In this document: in pieces, positions 31,406 to 41,132 of the stretch
How the letters are laid out: each line of letters starts with the position of its first letter
How positions within the stretch are numbered: position 1 is the first letter of the stretch
NCBI GenBank assembly: GCA_030267965.1
Contig: BRYA01000007.1
Location: 564-60,455 of the forward strand
DNA from: Triparma columacea
Taxonomy: Eukaryota; Sar; Bolidophyceae; Parmales; Triparmaceae
DNA length: 59,892 bases
Direction of reading: 5' to 3'
Position numbers and translations under genes: made by a program
The notes under the pieces: model-generated
Told to the model about the DNA's origin: nothing
The model's input: the letters and a program-made list of their open reading frames with translations, nothing else
The model's database searches: none

Positions 31406-32376
31406 ATGAGTGAGTTAAAGACCCTCTAATTTGCATTAAAACCTCTGTATCCAACAAAAAAACTCACCCCTCACCCGACTTCACTCCCCCATCACCTTCC
31501 TCCTCCTTCCATCTTCTCCTACCTTCAGCTCCACCCCTCTCCCTCTCAATCTTAACTTCCCTCCTCCTACTCGCCCTCCCTATTCCAAGTCACTCTCTCT
31601 CCCTCCCCCTAACCCCAACCTACGATTCCTCAGACCCTAGGATCTTCACCTTCCCAAAGTCCCCCCCCCTGCAGTCCTCCCCCTTCTCCTCCCATCTCTG
31701 CCTCCCCACCGCATTCGGTTCCTCCGGCAACGGCATCCTAATAGACCAGTGCGAGTCCTCAATGCTCCCCTCCCTCCCCCCAAACACCTCTGTGAAGGCC
31801 CTCATCGTCACCAGCAAGGCCGGCCTCCTCTCTCCAAAGGTGGACCCCAACCAGACCCCCCTTGAGATGATGGCCTCCACGAATCCTTCCAACCAGCCTC
31901 TCCTCGAACTCTCCAAGTCCCTCTCTTCTCCCCTGATAATAATTCACCGCCACGACGTTCCCCAGTGGTTCAGGATGATCCCGAACCTCAACGCCCACGT
32001 CCTCGACGGCTATGGTCCCTGGTACGTAAGTTTGGACCCTTCGGGCTCCGCGATTTGCGCGGATGATCCTTCAGTAGGGGGCAACGTTGAGCTCCACTAC
32101 TGCCCGGGCTTCTCCCTCGGTTCCATCGTCGTGTCCGTTCCCGGTGATGGGGTCGTCTTCACCGGGAACTCGCTCCCCTTCTCTTCCAGGCTCGACGGGG
32201 AAGGGGTGCTGAGTGAGATGAAGAACGTTGGGAGGGCAGTGGAGTCGCTGGAGGGGATCAGGGGGTGGGGGGGGGTGGGGAAGGTCGTGAGCAGCAGGGA
32301 GGGGGCGAGGGAGGTGGGGGGGTGGGGAGATTTTGTCAAGGCCAAGGTTGACATGCTGGAGAGGTTCCGGGAGTAG
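31406..32376 (+). CDS. Degenerate metallo-beta-lactamase-fold protein with signal peptide
   Basis: Proposed two coding exons: ATGA (31406-31409) and 31529-32376; 283 residues. The four-base first exon is supported by a GTGAGT donor right after it, a pyrimidine-rich acceptor at 31527-31528, correct phase, and because the result begins with a clean signal peptide (MTPPLSLSILTSLLLLALP). The fold is suggested by FGSSGNGILIDQCESS, VKALIVTSK, LIIIHRHDVP and CPGFSLGSIVVSVPGDGVVFTGNSLPF, the last resembling the TPGHSPGS...GDVLF block of the superfamily. The HxHxDH metal motif is absent (VTSKAGLLSPKV stands in its place), so hydrolase activity is doubtful. The signal peptide indicates ER or plastid. 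The sense strand goes from nearly pure C/T in the 5' part to G-rich at the 3' end. Confidence 0.65.
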
Positions 32377-32417
32377 AGTAGACTGTAGTTTCAATGAAGT
32401 TGGGGATGTTTATTGAA

Positions 32418-33077
32418 TTACCCCCCATTCCCCGACTTTGACTCGCGCTCCAAGTGATGCTTTATCAATTTCTTCTCCCGCTCTGTCTGCTCCTCCTCCC
32501 CCTTCCTCATCATCCTCCTAAAGGCTAAATCATTCCGGTACGTCAAATCCCTCATAGCCTCTTCTCTCCTATCCTGCTTCCTGCATACTATATGACCGTG
32601 GTCGATGTCCTTGATAGACTTAAGGTCCACCGGGTTTACCCAGTATAGAAAATGTTCGAAGCCCATGTTTCTCAAATCAGATATGGCCCCTTCGATATCA
32701 GCTTCAGATAAACTAGCATTTGAACCGGGGGGGGCTAGAACCCACAAAACGTAGTGGTGCATTCCAGGGGCAAAATTGTACGGGAAATCGTTGATTACGA
32801 GCCTTTTGGCGGTCTCATTGAAGTCGGGGGGGGAGACAGATCGGAGCTTGCCAGAGGAAACGGTTTCCTGCTCGAAATTGAACTTGGAAACTTTTATATA
32901 GTCACTTACGGTCACATACTGCTCCTTTATCCGTTTGATTGCCTCTAGGTACGCTTTGAGATCTGAAGGTGAGCGACCTAGCTTCCATCGGAGGTCCTCT
33001 GAGCTGCTTCTTTTGTAGCTTTCTGTGATTTCTTTTACCTCGTCCCATGTCATGGGTATCGCATTCTTCTCCGTCAT
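32418..33077 (-). CDS. DUF3605-family protein
   Basis: Single exon, 219 residues; start at the ATG giving MTEKNAIPMTW. The signature is NDFPYNFAPGMHHYVLWVL (about 100-120) followed by GFEHFLYWVNPVDLKSIKDIDHGHIVCRK, the pattern of the DUF3605 family found in fungi and algae, whose function is not established. The C-terminus is basic/charged helix. No signal peptide or membrane segment. Its stop is 41 bp from that of the metallo-beta-lactamase-fold gene, and its ATG lies 231 bp from that of VPS37 on the other strand. Confidence 0.75.
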   Translation of the reverse strand: MTEKNAIPMTWDEVKEITESYKRSSSEDLRWKLGRSPSDLKAYLEAIKRIKEQYVTVSDYIKVSKFNFEQETVSSGKLRSVSPPDFNETAKRLVINDFPYNFAPGMHHYVLWVLAPPGSNASLSEADIEGAISDLRNMGFEHFLYWVNPVDLKSIKDIDHGHIVCRKQDRREEAMRDLTYRNDLAFRRMMRKGEEEQTEREKKLIKHHLERESKSGNGG

Positions 33078-33308
33078 TGATTTGGTGTTCGTCAAAGCTC
33101 GTTTGGGATTTTTTTGGCTCTAAACTTTTGCAGATCTGGGACTCCTTTCATTTTTCTCCAAATTGGCCTTTTTCGTCGCTGCTTTTTAGCGTTTCCCACT
33201 TTTTTAGTCGTGATAAGCTGAAAATATTAGAAATATCACTCATAACCTCACCCAAAGGCAAATTATCAAAACCAGCGAGTGGGAACTGCGCTTTGGAGTG
33301 GCTAAACA

Positions 33309-34715
33309 ATGGTCTTTGGGTGGTCGTCGAATACTCCTCCAACTCCACGTCCATCTTACACGCGTGAACAACACTTGCAATCCTTCCTTGGTCATCCAAC
33401 ATTCTCACGTGGCACAAAGAAGATCCAAGGACCATCAAGACATGAAATCTATCAGACTACCTTTGCTCCAGGTGCGTTGCGCGCGTTTTCAGTGTTTCTA
33501 TTGTCGCCCTCCCCCCCTTCTTGTCTAACCCTTCTCCCCCTGTCCCCACCCCACAGCTCCACAAAGCCCACCCTACACCCTCCGTATAGATCTCTCTCCC
33601 TCCTTCCCAAACGCCCCCCCCACCATAACCCTCACCTCTCCCTCACCCGCCACCCACCCCATCCTCTCCGGCGATCAGTGCGTGAACCTCAAGTCCCTTA
33701 AAGCTTGGGGTCAGGGGGACCGAGGAGTTACGCTTCTCAAGGTTGTTGAGGAGGCAGCGGGGAGCCTCGTGAAACAGGCCCCCAGGAAGACCATGGACCG
33801 TCAGCCATCCGGGGGGGCGCTACCTCCGAGCTACGACAACGTCGTGAGGAGGGGTAGTAGGTGAGAGAGAGGGTTTTGTTGTGGGACTTTGAGACTTGTT
33901 AGACTTGTTAGGCTTGTGTGCTTGTGAACCACGCCCCTAACCTCCACCCCACCCCACCCCACCCCACAGCAGCTCTAACCTCGCCGCCTCCGCCTCTGCC
34001 TCCGCCTCCCCTTCCCCCTCGACTGATAACACCTTCCATATGCCGATCCCCCCCGTCCCCTCCTCCTTCCCTGATCTCCAGTCCATGCCCCAATCCTCCC
34101 TCCAGCGTCTCCTAACGGACGACGTGGCCCTCAACATATACGTAGAGAACTTGCCGGCGGTTAAAACCATGCAGGACCTGTACGAGAGCATCAGGGACGG
34201 TAACGGAGAGGCTGCCCGTTTGAACCAGAGCCAGGAGGAGGAGCTGGGGGGCCTCCACGCAGAGGTCCAGGTGCTGCAGGCCGAGCTCAAGGACAAGATC
34301 AGGGAGTTCGAGGAGTACAAGAGCAGGGAGAGCAAGGCGTTAGACGGCATCGGGAGCAGGGAGGTCATGGAGATGCTGGAGAACGCCAAGAATGACGCGG
34401 AGGGGGCGAGCGAGAGGTGAGAGAGAGGGGAGTGGAAGCATTGGGAGTGGAAACACTGGGAGTGGAAGCACTGGGAGTGGAAGCACTGGGAGTGGAAGCA
34501 CTGGGAGTTTTAGCATCGCTAACGTAACCTCAACACCCCCCCCCCCCACCCCTTTCGGTCTGTCGTTTTCCCTCCCACCCAACAGCATGAGCCAGCAATT
34601 CGTCGACGGGGACGTCAAGCTAGCGGAGTTTGTCAAGGAATACATGAAGGAAAGGACCAAGTACCACGAGAGGGCCGCGAAGCTTGAGAGGCTCGAGAGG
34701 CAGCAGATGTTCTAA
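33309..34715 (+). CDS. VPS37: VPS37 subunit of ESCRT-I
   Basis: Four exons, 33309-33471, 33557-33860, 33970-34416 and 34586-34715; 347 residues. ESCRT-I sorts ubiquitinated membrane proteins into multivesicular bodies; VPS37 binds VPS23 and VPS28. The N-terminus resembles the UEV-like domain of VPS37A (IYQTTFAP, YTLRIDLSPSFPNAPPTITLTSP, HPILSGDQCVNLKSL). The C-terminus is the Mod(r) domain: LQRLLTDDVALNIYVENLPAVKTMQDLYE, a long coiled coil (EVQVLQAELKDKIREFEEYK), then SQQFVDGDVKLAEFVKEYMKERTKYHERAAKLERL. It ends shortly after this, as usual for the family. Between them is a Ser/Pro/Ala-rich linker. Intron 3 carries a 15-bp minisatellite. Confidence 0.88.
34433..34511. repeat. 15-bp minisatellite in VPS37 intron 3
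   Basis: About five copies of tgggagtggaagcac with one or two changes, inside the last intron of VPS37. The unit length is a multiple of three, so the intron keeps an open frame. Confidence 0.85.
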
Positions 34716-34809
34716 ATAAATATAGAGAAAGGGAATGAGGGAGGCAGGGTGCCGAATTAAAAAATTTCTTTAAAAAAACAACAAAACATGGGGGGTTTAA
34801 TTTTCCCCT

Positions 34810-35853
34810 TCACATCATAGACGTCGTCGTCGTCCACGACCACCTCCCCTGTGGTTTCCACCCAGCCTGATATTTCTCCGCCGCAATTCTGGCCTTCCCC
34901 ACGTCTACTCCTGGGTGGTTGACAGTTTTGGGTCCCTCATCCCTGCTTTCATCCAGCTTTGCGCTCACATTCCACCCCGGTGTTCCCCCCCATCCTTCCC
35001 CTCTCTTCCTCGCCCTCCCATAGTTGAGGTGCGCGCTCTGTGGTCTCCTATCCTTGGACGGTCCCTGTCCGTCCCCCTTAAACACTCCCCCGTTTCCCCC
35101 CCCCCCCAGCCTCTGTGCCCTGACCTTACCCGCGCTAGCTGGTCTACCCTTAACGTTGCTGTAATCCCCCCCCTCCGGCCTCCTCTCGCTCGCCCTCTTC
35201 GGCGCCCCTCCGTTAACCAGTACGTCCGCCTCGATCGTAAGCAGAGCCCTGTCCACGGGTGTGCAGTCGTTACTCCAGGTAAGGTAGGGGGGGGAGGACT
35301 GACGGGCGTTACGGCCCATCAAGGGGCGGACGCGCGAGGCGCGGATCGCACCGGGTAGCGAGCCTCGGGCGGAGGGCTTCATGGTAGGGACGCGGATTGA
35401 CTTTTTTGAAGACGCGGTATCAGAGGGGGATTTTACATCGAAATCGACGCCCGAGGAGGGGGGGGGGGACAACGCACCGGAACCAATCGGCGCATTCGAA
35501 GCGGCGTTCTCGTCGTGGAACTTAACCCGCAGCGGCGGTGAGATGCCAGTCTCTGTTTGCTCTGGAGTTGGTGTTCCTCCCCCCTCCCCCACCTCCTTCG
35601 TTGCACCCTTCCTCGCCCTTGGCCTCCTCATCCTTTCGGTGTGCCTGAATTTCCCCCCCCTCTCCTTCTTTTTCTTGTTAGATCCCTCAGAGGTGACTGA
35701 ATTAACATCCTCAATCGCGAATGTGATGGGGACGTGCTCATTCGCGAATATTCCGTAGCCCTTGCGGGGCTCCTTCTTCTTTCCCCTCTTTTCAACGACC
35801 CGGGAACCGTTGGGTGTGGCCTTTGTGCGGGTGTCCTTGAGGAGGTCGGCCAT
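34810..35853 (-). CDS. Basic disordered protein with RPxSA motifs, possibly axonemal
   Basis: Single coding exon of 347 residues from the ATG giving MADLLKDTRTK. A 3'-splice-like cttttag at about 35863 just upstream suggests an intron in the 5' UTR. The sequence is Lys/Arg/Gly/Pro/Ser-rich with almost no hydrophobic core. Two motifs, GRPASAGK and RRPQSAHL, are of the RPxSA type recurrent in flagellar and cytoskeletal proteins of protists. A short ordered-looking part is YGIFANEHVPITFAIEDV (about 33-50). The adjacent divergent gene encodes a MORN-repeat protein, and CEP104 and MKKS-like genes lie in the same window, which is weak support for a ciliary role. I do not assign a family. Confidence 0.6.
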   Translation of the reverse strand: MADLLKDTRTKATPNGSRVVEKRGKKKEPRKGYGIFANEHVPITFAIEDVNSVTSEGSNKKKKERGGKFRHTERMRRPRARKGATKEVGEGGGTPTPEQTETGISPPLRVKFHDENAASNAPIGSGALSPPPSSGVDFDVKSPSDTASSKKSIRVPTMKPSARGSLPGAIRASRVRPLMGRNARQSSPPYLTWSNDCTPVDRALLTIEADVLVNGGAPKRASERRPEGGDYSNVKGRPASAGKVRAQRLGGGGNGGVFKGDGQGPSKDRRPQSAHLNYGRARKRGEGWGGTPGWNVSAKLDESRDEGPKTVNHPGVDVGKARIAAEKYQAGWKPQGRWSWTTTTSMM

Positions 35854-35996
35854 AAAATGCACCTAAAAGTTGTTCCAAGGGGGCAAGGCAAAAAAGCTAA
35901 AACGGTCTGTGCAACTCCTGTTGATTTCCAGGAGAGCGTGAAGACAACAATAAAATTTAGTGAGGAGGTCGCATTAGTTGAATACAGTCTATCGAG

Positions 35997-36705
35997 ATGG
36001 GAAAGAAAGCACCCGAGCCAGAGGTGAGATGGTTGGGTGTGGGTTGGTTTGCCGGGGGGGGTGTTGCGGGATGGGGGGGTGGGTTGTTTGAAGGTTGGGT
36101 TGCATTTTCTTGTGAATTCGGTTCCGTTTTTCGGTCGCCCTTCCACTTTCCGCCTCCGAGTAGTTGCTCCCTGTGTTCCTTCCATCCCCCACCATCCTAC
36201 TCACCTCCAACCCCCCTCCCTTCCCCCGGCCAATCTCAACTTGTTTCTTACCCAGCCTGAGGAGGAGGAGGAGACGGTCCCCGAGCCCGAGCCCGAGCCC
36301 GAGCCCGTCATCCGGCGCGGCACCGGTACCTTCACCTTCTCCGACGGTTCAACCTACATCGGTGAGTGGGAGCAGGTAGACGACGCCCCCAAGCGGAAGG
36401 TAGGTTCCGGGACCTTCAGGAGCGGTCAGGAGTCGTACGTCGGGGCCTGGGTTGACGACAAGATGTCTGGTGATGGCGTGCAGACGTTCGCTACTGGGGC
36501 GAGGTACAAGGGGACGTTCGTGGACAACATGTACGAGGGGGAGGGGGTGTACAACTGGAACGACGGGTGCGAGTATGAGGGGGCGTGGAGGGGGAGCAAG
36601 ATGCACGGGTACGGGACGTACAAGGATAAGGAAGGGGTGGTTTACAAGGGACAGTGGTTCAATGGAAAGTACAACAACGGGAAGGCCTTTGTTAGCTTGA
36701 GGTAG
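35997..36705 (+). CDS. MORN-repeat protein
   Basis: Two exons, 35997-36023 (9 codons) and 36256-36705; 158 residues. After an acidic Glu/Pro linker (PEPEPEPEP) come about five MORN repeats: GTGTFTFSDGSTYIGEW, GSGTFRSGQESYVGAW, GDGVQTFATGARYKGTF, GEGVYNWNDGCEYEGAW, GYGTYKDKEGVVYKGQW. MORN units mediate membrane and protein contacts and are common in radial-spoke and other axonemal proteins. The protein is short and ends with YNNGKAFVSLR. The divergent partner is the RPxSA protein with 143 bp between ATGs. Confidence 0.85.
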
Positions 36706-36779
36706 AGGGCTGGTGGAGTGGTGGGGGGGGGGGGAGGGGGGGACAAACAAGAAAAAGTTTGAATTAAAATGCTCAATTG

Positions 36780-37808
36780 TTAGCAGTCGAACGAGAGGTA
36801 GACTTTATCACTCCCATCCTTCTTTGGGAAAGGTTCTACTGTGCCTAAAAGGACAGTGAGCATAAGTTCCCCCGCGTCCACCGTCGTTTCGTCCAGCTGT
36901 ACGAGTGAGAAGGGTGGAGGTGGGTCGTCGATAAGCTCGAACTCTCCTGAGAGTTCGGACTTTAAGAGGTCCCTTATCCCGCCATAACCTTCGTCGTCAG
37001 AGTCAGAGTCGACCTCGTCCCTAGCAGCGCCCCCGTCAACCAGCTTCTGCACGTCCTTAACGGTGAATATCTCGTTGTCCCTCTTCCTCTTTTTCTTCTT
37101 CGACTTGCCCCTCTCCCTCCTCTCCTTCTCCCTCCTCAGTTCCTCCAGTATCTCATCGCTAACGACCTCTTCCCCCTCCCCCTCCTCCTCCCCCCCTCCC
37201 CCCTCCTTCGCCTTCTTCATAACGATACCCCCAACAACCCTCCTTTCAACCTCCCTCGTGAAGGCCTCGCAAGTCCTTACGCAGCAAAGCTCTAGCACAC
37301 CCTTCACGTCAAAACTGAAGAACACAACCCTCTCACCAGGCTGGAGTTCTATCCTACTCTCGGTGGAATCGAGGAGGGGGGGGGGAGTGCAGGTGAACTT
37401 TATCTCACTGCATGTCAAACCTTTAACAACGATCCCCCCCATCCCCACCTTGGGAAGGTCGGGGAAGTCCGACTTCTCAGAGCTGCAGAGCCTGTTGGAC
37501 ACCTCGTGCAGGACCTTGTCGTTGATTGTGAGGGTCGATTCTAATGTTTTTATACCTCCTTTACCTGAGTTTAGTAAAGGACCTAGTGAGATTGGTCTGG
37601 AGAGGAATGCAGTGGGGAGGGCAAGTGGGGAGGATGTTTTAATGATTAGGTTTATTAGTAGGTAGAATAGGATGATATGGGTGTATGTGGGGGTAAGTTT
37701 GTATGCATGTTTGTGTTTATAAGCTTTAATTTGATGGGGATGTAGTATAGCATGAGAAAATGTACCTTCAGTGGATACTGTCGTCGGTGAAGTTAGTGGA
37801 GGTGACAT
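36780..37808 (-). CDS. Possible plastid YceD/DUF177-like protein
   Basis: Single frame of 342 residues. A hydrophobic segment (HIILFYLLINLII, about 44-56) is followed by SPLALPTAFLSRP, an ASAFAP-like plastid targeting signature, but the signal is preceded by about 40 polar residues, so the true start may be a different, spliced one. Downstream, GVLELCCVRTCEAFTREVERR and an end with TTVDAGELMLTVLLGTVEPFPKKDGS resemble the Cys-containing strand and the L(x)LxLPxxP block of YceD/DUF177, a family linked to 23S rRNA/ribosome biogenesis in bacteria and plastids. A Lys/Arg/Glu insert (about 200-245) separates these parts. Family call is tentative. Confidence 0.55.
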   Translation of the reverse strand: MSPPLTSPTTVSTEGTFSHAILHPHQIKAYKHKHAYKLTPTYTHIILFYLLINLIIKTSSPLALPTAFLSRPISLGPLLNSGKGGIKTLESTLTINDKVLHEVSNRLCSSEKSDFPDLPKVGMGGIVVKGLTCSEIKFTCTPPPLLDSTESRIELQPGERVVFFSFDVKGVLELCCVRTCEAFTREVERRVVGGIVMKKAKEGGGGEEEGEGEEVVSDEILEELRREKERRERGKSKKKKRKRDNEIFTVKDVQKLVDGGAARDEVDSDSDDEGYGGIRDLLKSELSGEFELIDDPPPPFSLVQLDETTVDAGELMLTVLLGTVEPFPKKDGSDKVYLSFDC

Positions 37809-38034
37809 TTAATTCCTTTTCGCGGTTAAATCGACTTATAAATGTGATTTATTTTAGGATAAGTTTTGACGTTTGCAAATTGAGGTTGAGATTTGAGCTT
37901 GAAAGTCCGTACGGAAGGTTTTTAGGAAACCTCCCTTTTTTGGGTTACTTTGGAGCTTTGGAGGTGACACTGGAGCCCAAACTTCGGGTACATTTCCTTT
38001 CTTGGGCTCCTCCCCCCCTCCCCCTCATCCTCCA

Positions 38035-38682
38035 TCATCCTGGTATGTCTCTGACCATGAAGCTCCTCCCAACGACCACCGTCCCATACTTTCCCTTTGC
38101 CTCCATTCCTCCAATGCTCTCTGGTTCCCCAAACCCTATCTTCCTGTACAATCTTATGGCCCCCTCATTATCATCCTCAACTTCCAGCGTCATGCACTCA
38201 ACAGTGTCCGTCCCCTTATAACTCTCCTCCGCCATAACCCTCACCCCCTCCATAAGTTCCCTCCCAATCCCCCTCCTCCTATACCCTTCCTTAACTACCA
38301 TGTTCTTGCAGTGCACATGGTTAGGGAGCTTACCCCTGCTTCCCACACCCCTCCATACGAAGTCAACGCAACCGACGATACAGCCTGTTTCACGGTCAAT
38401 GCAATTCAGGAACCTCTCGTCCATGAGGAGGCTACCGCCACCAGAACGTACAGTTAGGCCGGACAGAGTACCGCTGGCGTAGTCGTGTACTAGCCTATTG
38501 TTGTTTGAAAGGAATCCTCCCTGTCGATACACCCCTCCTTCTCCTTCTTGTTGCACAGGCTTCACTGATATTTTGGGGAGGTTTACACGTTTGGGTGGTA
38601 AGACTCTTATTATATATGAATCTACAGGTATGAGCAGGGGTATGAGTATAAGTATGGCGATTTTACGTGTTTTATTGTTCAT
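38035..38682 (-). CDS. GNAT-family N-acetyltransferase with signal peptide
   Basis: Single exon, 215 residues, start at the ATG that gives MNNKTRKIAILILIPLLIPVDSY, a signal peptide with Tyr near +1, suggesting plastid or ER targeting. The GNAT fold is shown by IVGCVDFVW (strand beta 4), HCKNMVVKEGYRRRGIGRELMEGV with the acetyl-CoA pyrophosphate loop RRRGIG (motif A), and LEVEDDNEGAIRLYRKIGFGE (motif B). GNAT enzymes acetylate amino termini, lysines or small amines; plastid N-acetyltransferases of this type are known in plants. Tandem with the YceD-like gene and divergent from the HAT-repeat gene (136 bp between ATGs). Confidence 0.8.
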   Translation of the reverse strand: MNNKTRKIAILILIPLLIPVDSYIIRVLPPKRVNLPKISVKPVQQEGEGGVYRQGGFLSNNNRLVHDYASGTLSGLTVRSGGGSLLMDERFLNCIDRETGCIVGCVDFVWRGVGSRGKLPNHVHCKNMVVKEGYRRRGIGRELMEGVRVMAEESYKGTDTVECMTLEVEDDNEGAIRLYRKIGFGEPESIGGMEAKGKYGTVVVGRSFMVRDIPG

Positions 38683-38818
38683 TTTATGGGCATTTTGAGG
38701 ACAACACCAAAACAATTCTTCTTCCACCCTTTTTCTTTGCTTTTTGGCAGGGCCCTCTGCCCCAAATTTGAAGGCTCATTATTTCATTATTTTGGAATCT
38801 TCACGCCATAATAACCAT

Positions 38819-41045
38819 ATGAGACGACTGTTAGTGAATATAATTACCCTTATATCCTTATATAATGCACCTGCACAGGCATATAACAACAAAATTTACA
38901 TGCCCCTCTCCAGCTCATCGAGAAGGAGAGGATTAACAAAGCCAATAACACGGAAAACAACGTCAACAACGCCATTTACAACATTATCAACAACACAAAC
39001 AAACACTGAGCTATATTCAACAAACAATAACAACGATAATAACAACAATAACAATAACTACAATGAAGCACCCCTCAGACCAAGAGTACAATCACAATCA
39101 TTAGGAGTATTCTCATTCAACTCACTGTTCCCAGAGCCTGTATATATGCCATCTGATGAGACCACTGACCTTACAAATAAAACTACCTCAAAGACAAACA
39201 CCAACCCTACCATAAACCCAAACAAGTCAACAAGTACTACCACAGATCGTCCTCAAAAAAAGTTGGAAAAGAAGGTAGTAAAGTCGTCTCCCAAGCCCCC
39301 CCCTCCCCCCTCCCGTTCCTCCCCCTCAATGCCCCAGCTCTTCGATTGGAGGGGTGGTCCCTCCTCCGGTGGTTGGGTATCCTCTCCTCCCCCCCTACAG
39401 ATAAACGTCGACCTCCTAGCGCACAGGGCTAAGCAGGACCTTAGGAGGAACAAGATCTCTGAGGCTGAGGAAGGGTACAGGAAGTGCATATCGATATCCC
39501 CCTCCGACGGCCGCGGTTACCTCGGGCTCTCCAAGGTCCTACAGCGTAAGGGCAAGATGCTGGAGGCTCGGGGTGTGCTTTCGGACGGTTTGAAAATAGG
39601 TGGTGACGATAACATCTACCTCCTCCACTCCCTCGGTTCCTGGGAGGAGAAGGTCGGGCACCTCGCCGAGGCCGAGAAGCTGTACCTCAAAGGCACAAAG
39701 GTAGCCCCCTCCGACGCGGCCTCTTGGGTGTCACTCGCTCAGCTTAGGACTAGGAAGCTAGGGGCGAGCATATCGGTTGGGAGGATATGCTACGCGTCGT
39801 GCGAGGTCGAGATGCAGGCTGCCGGGAGGAACAGTACCTACCTCTACACGGCTTGGGGGGGGATGGAGTGGAGGGAGAAGGGTGATAAAGAGGTCGCTCG
39901 TCGCTGTTTCAAGAAGGCCTTAGAGTTCGACGTAAAGTGCTCGGCGGCGTGGCTGCAGCTGGGGTGCCTGGAGTCTGAGCTTGGTAACTACGAGGCCGCA
40001 CGTGACTGCTTTGAGGAGTGCCTGGGTAACGAGCCTAAGAACAGCAGGGTCCTTCAGGCGTACGCTCTCCTCGAGGCTAGGAGGGGATCCAGTAAGAGGA
40101 AGGCAGTTGACCTTTTCGAGCGGGCTCTAAAGGCCAATAAAAGGGACGCGGGTGCCCTCCAGGCATACGCCCTGTACGTAGCTGACCTAGGGGACGTTGA
40201 AGGTGCTCGGAAACTTATGAGGAAAGGCACTGAGGTATCTAGCAGACACGCACCTGTATGGCAGGCTTGGGGGGTCCTGGAGACGAGATACGGGAGCCCG
40301 GGGAAGGCGAGGGAAGTATTCCAGAACGGTATATGGGCGTGCGCGCAGTCAGGGGGGGGACAAAGTGGGGGGAGACAATGCGCTAGACTTTGGCAGGCTT
40401 GGGGTGTACTGGAGGAACAGGTGGGTGGAAGGGGGGGGGGAGGGAAGAGACAACAAAGACACTACTGAGAGTGAACAAACCTTTACTAAACAACAAAACA
40501 CCCCCCCCCCCCCCCACCCCCCACCGCCTCAGGAGGGCAACGTGGAGGACGCACGAAAGAAATACAGCAGAGCCTTGGACGCTGACAGGAGGAACGTTGC
40601 CGCCGTGACAGCGTGGGCCCTGATGGAGGAGAGGATAGGTGAGGGTAAGAACGCCAGGATGATATTCGAGAGGGGTCTAAGGTGTTTCAGCAGCCCCCCA
40701 AGCGAGGCGAAAATGGGACTGTGGAAGGGATTCGAACAAATGGAAATTAAGGCGGGGAATATTATGGCGGCGGAGGCGGTTGCGGAGAGGGCGGCGAGGG
40801 ACAAGCTTGTTAAGATCTACAACTCCAACCCACCCTCAAAGTCTGAGGGGGAGAGGGCGACGAGCAAGAGGAGGAAGTCTAAGGAGGAGAGGGAGATGAT
40901 GAGGTGGGAGAAGAAGAGGGAGGCAACGTGGGGGGAGGGGGAGGTTTGGATAGGGGACGACGGGGAATATGAGGGAAGGATGCCCACGAAGGTATCACAG
41001 AAAGAGAAGAAGGAAGAGGAGGAGAAGGAGGAGGGGGAGGAGTAG
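38819..41045 (+). CDS. HAT/TPR-repeat plastid RNA-stability protein (Mbb1/HCF107 type)
   Basis: Two exons, 38819-40420 and 40533-41045; 704 residues. An N-terminal signal peptide (MRRLLVNIITLISLYNAPAQA) is followed by a Thr/Asn-rich transit-like region (about 22-160). From about 200 on there are at least ten helical repeats with HAT signature residues (AAWLQLGCLESELGNYEAAR, FERALKANKRDAGALQAYAL, VWQAWGVLETRYG, LWQAWGVLEEQEGNVEDARKKY). Their order and the WxxWxxxE spacing match Mbb1 of green algae and HCF107 of plants, which bind and protect psbB/psbH-type plastid mRNA 5' ends. The C-terminus is a Lys/Glu coil. The intron interrupts a repeat at EEQ|EGN and has a 17-bp C run. Plastid role is inferred from family and signal. 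Confidence 0.8.
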
Positions 41046-41132
41046 GCGTAGGGGAGGCTAGACGTTCCCACATGCCCTAACAATTGTATAGCTTTGTTTT
41101 GTTGATATATATCAAAAAACAACAACACTTTA

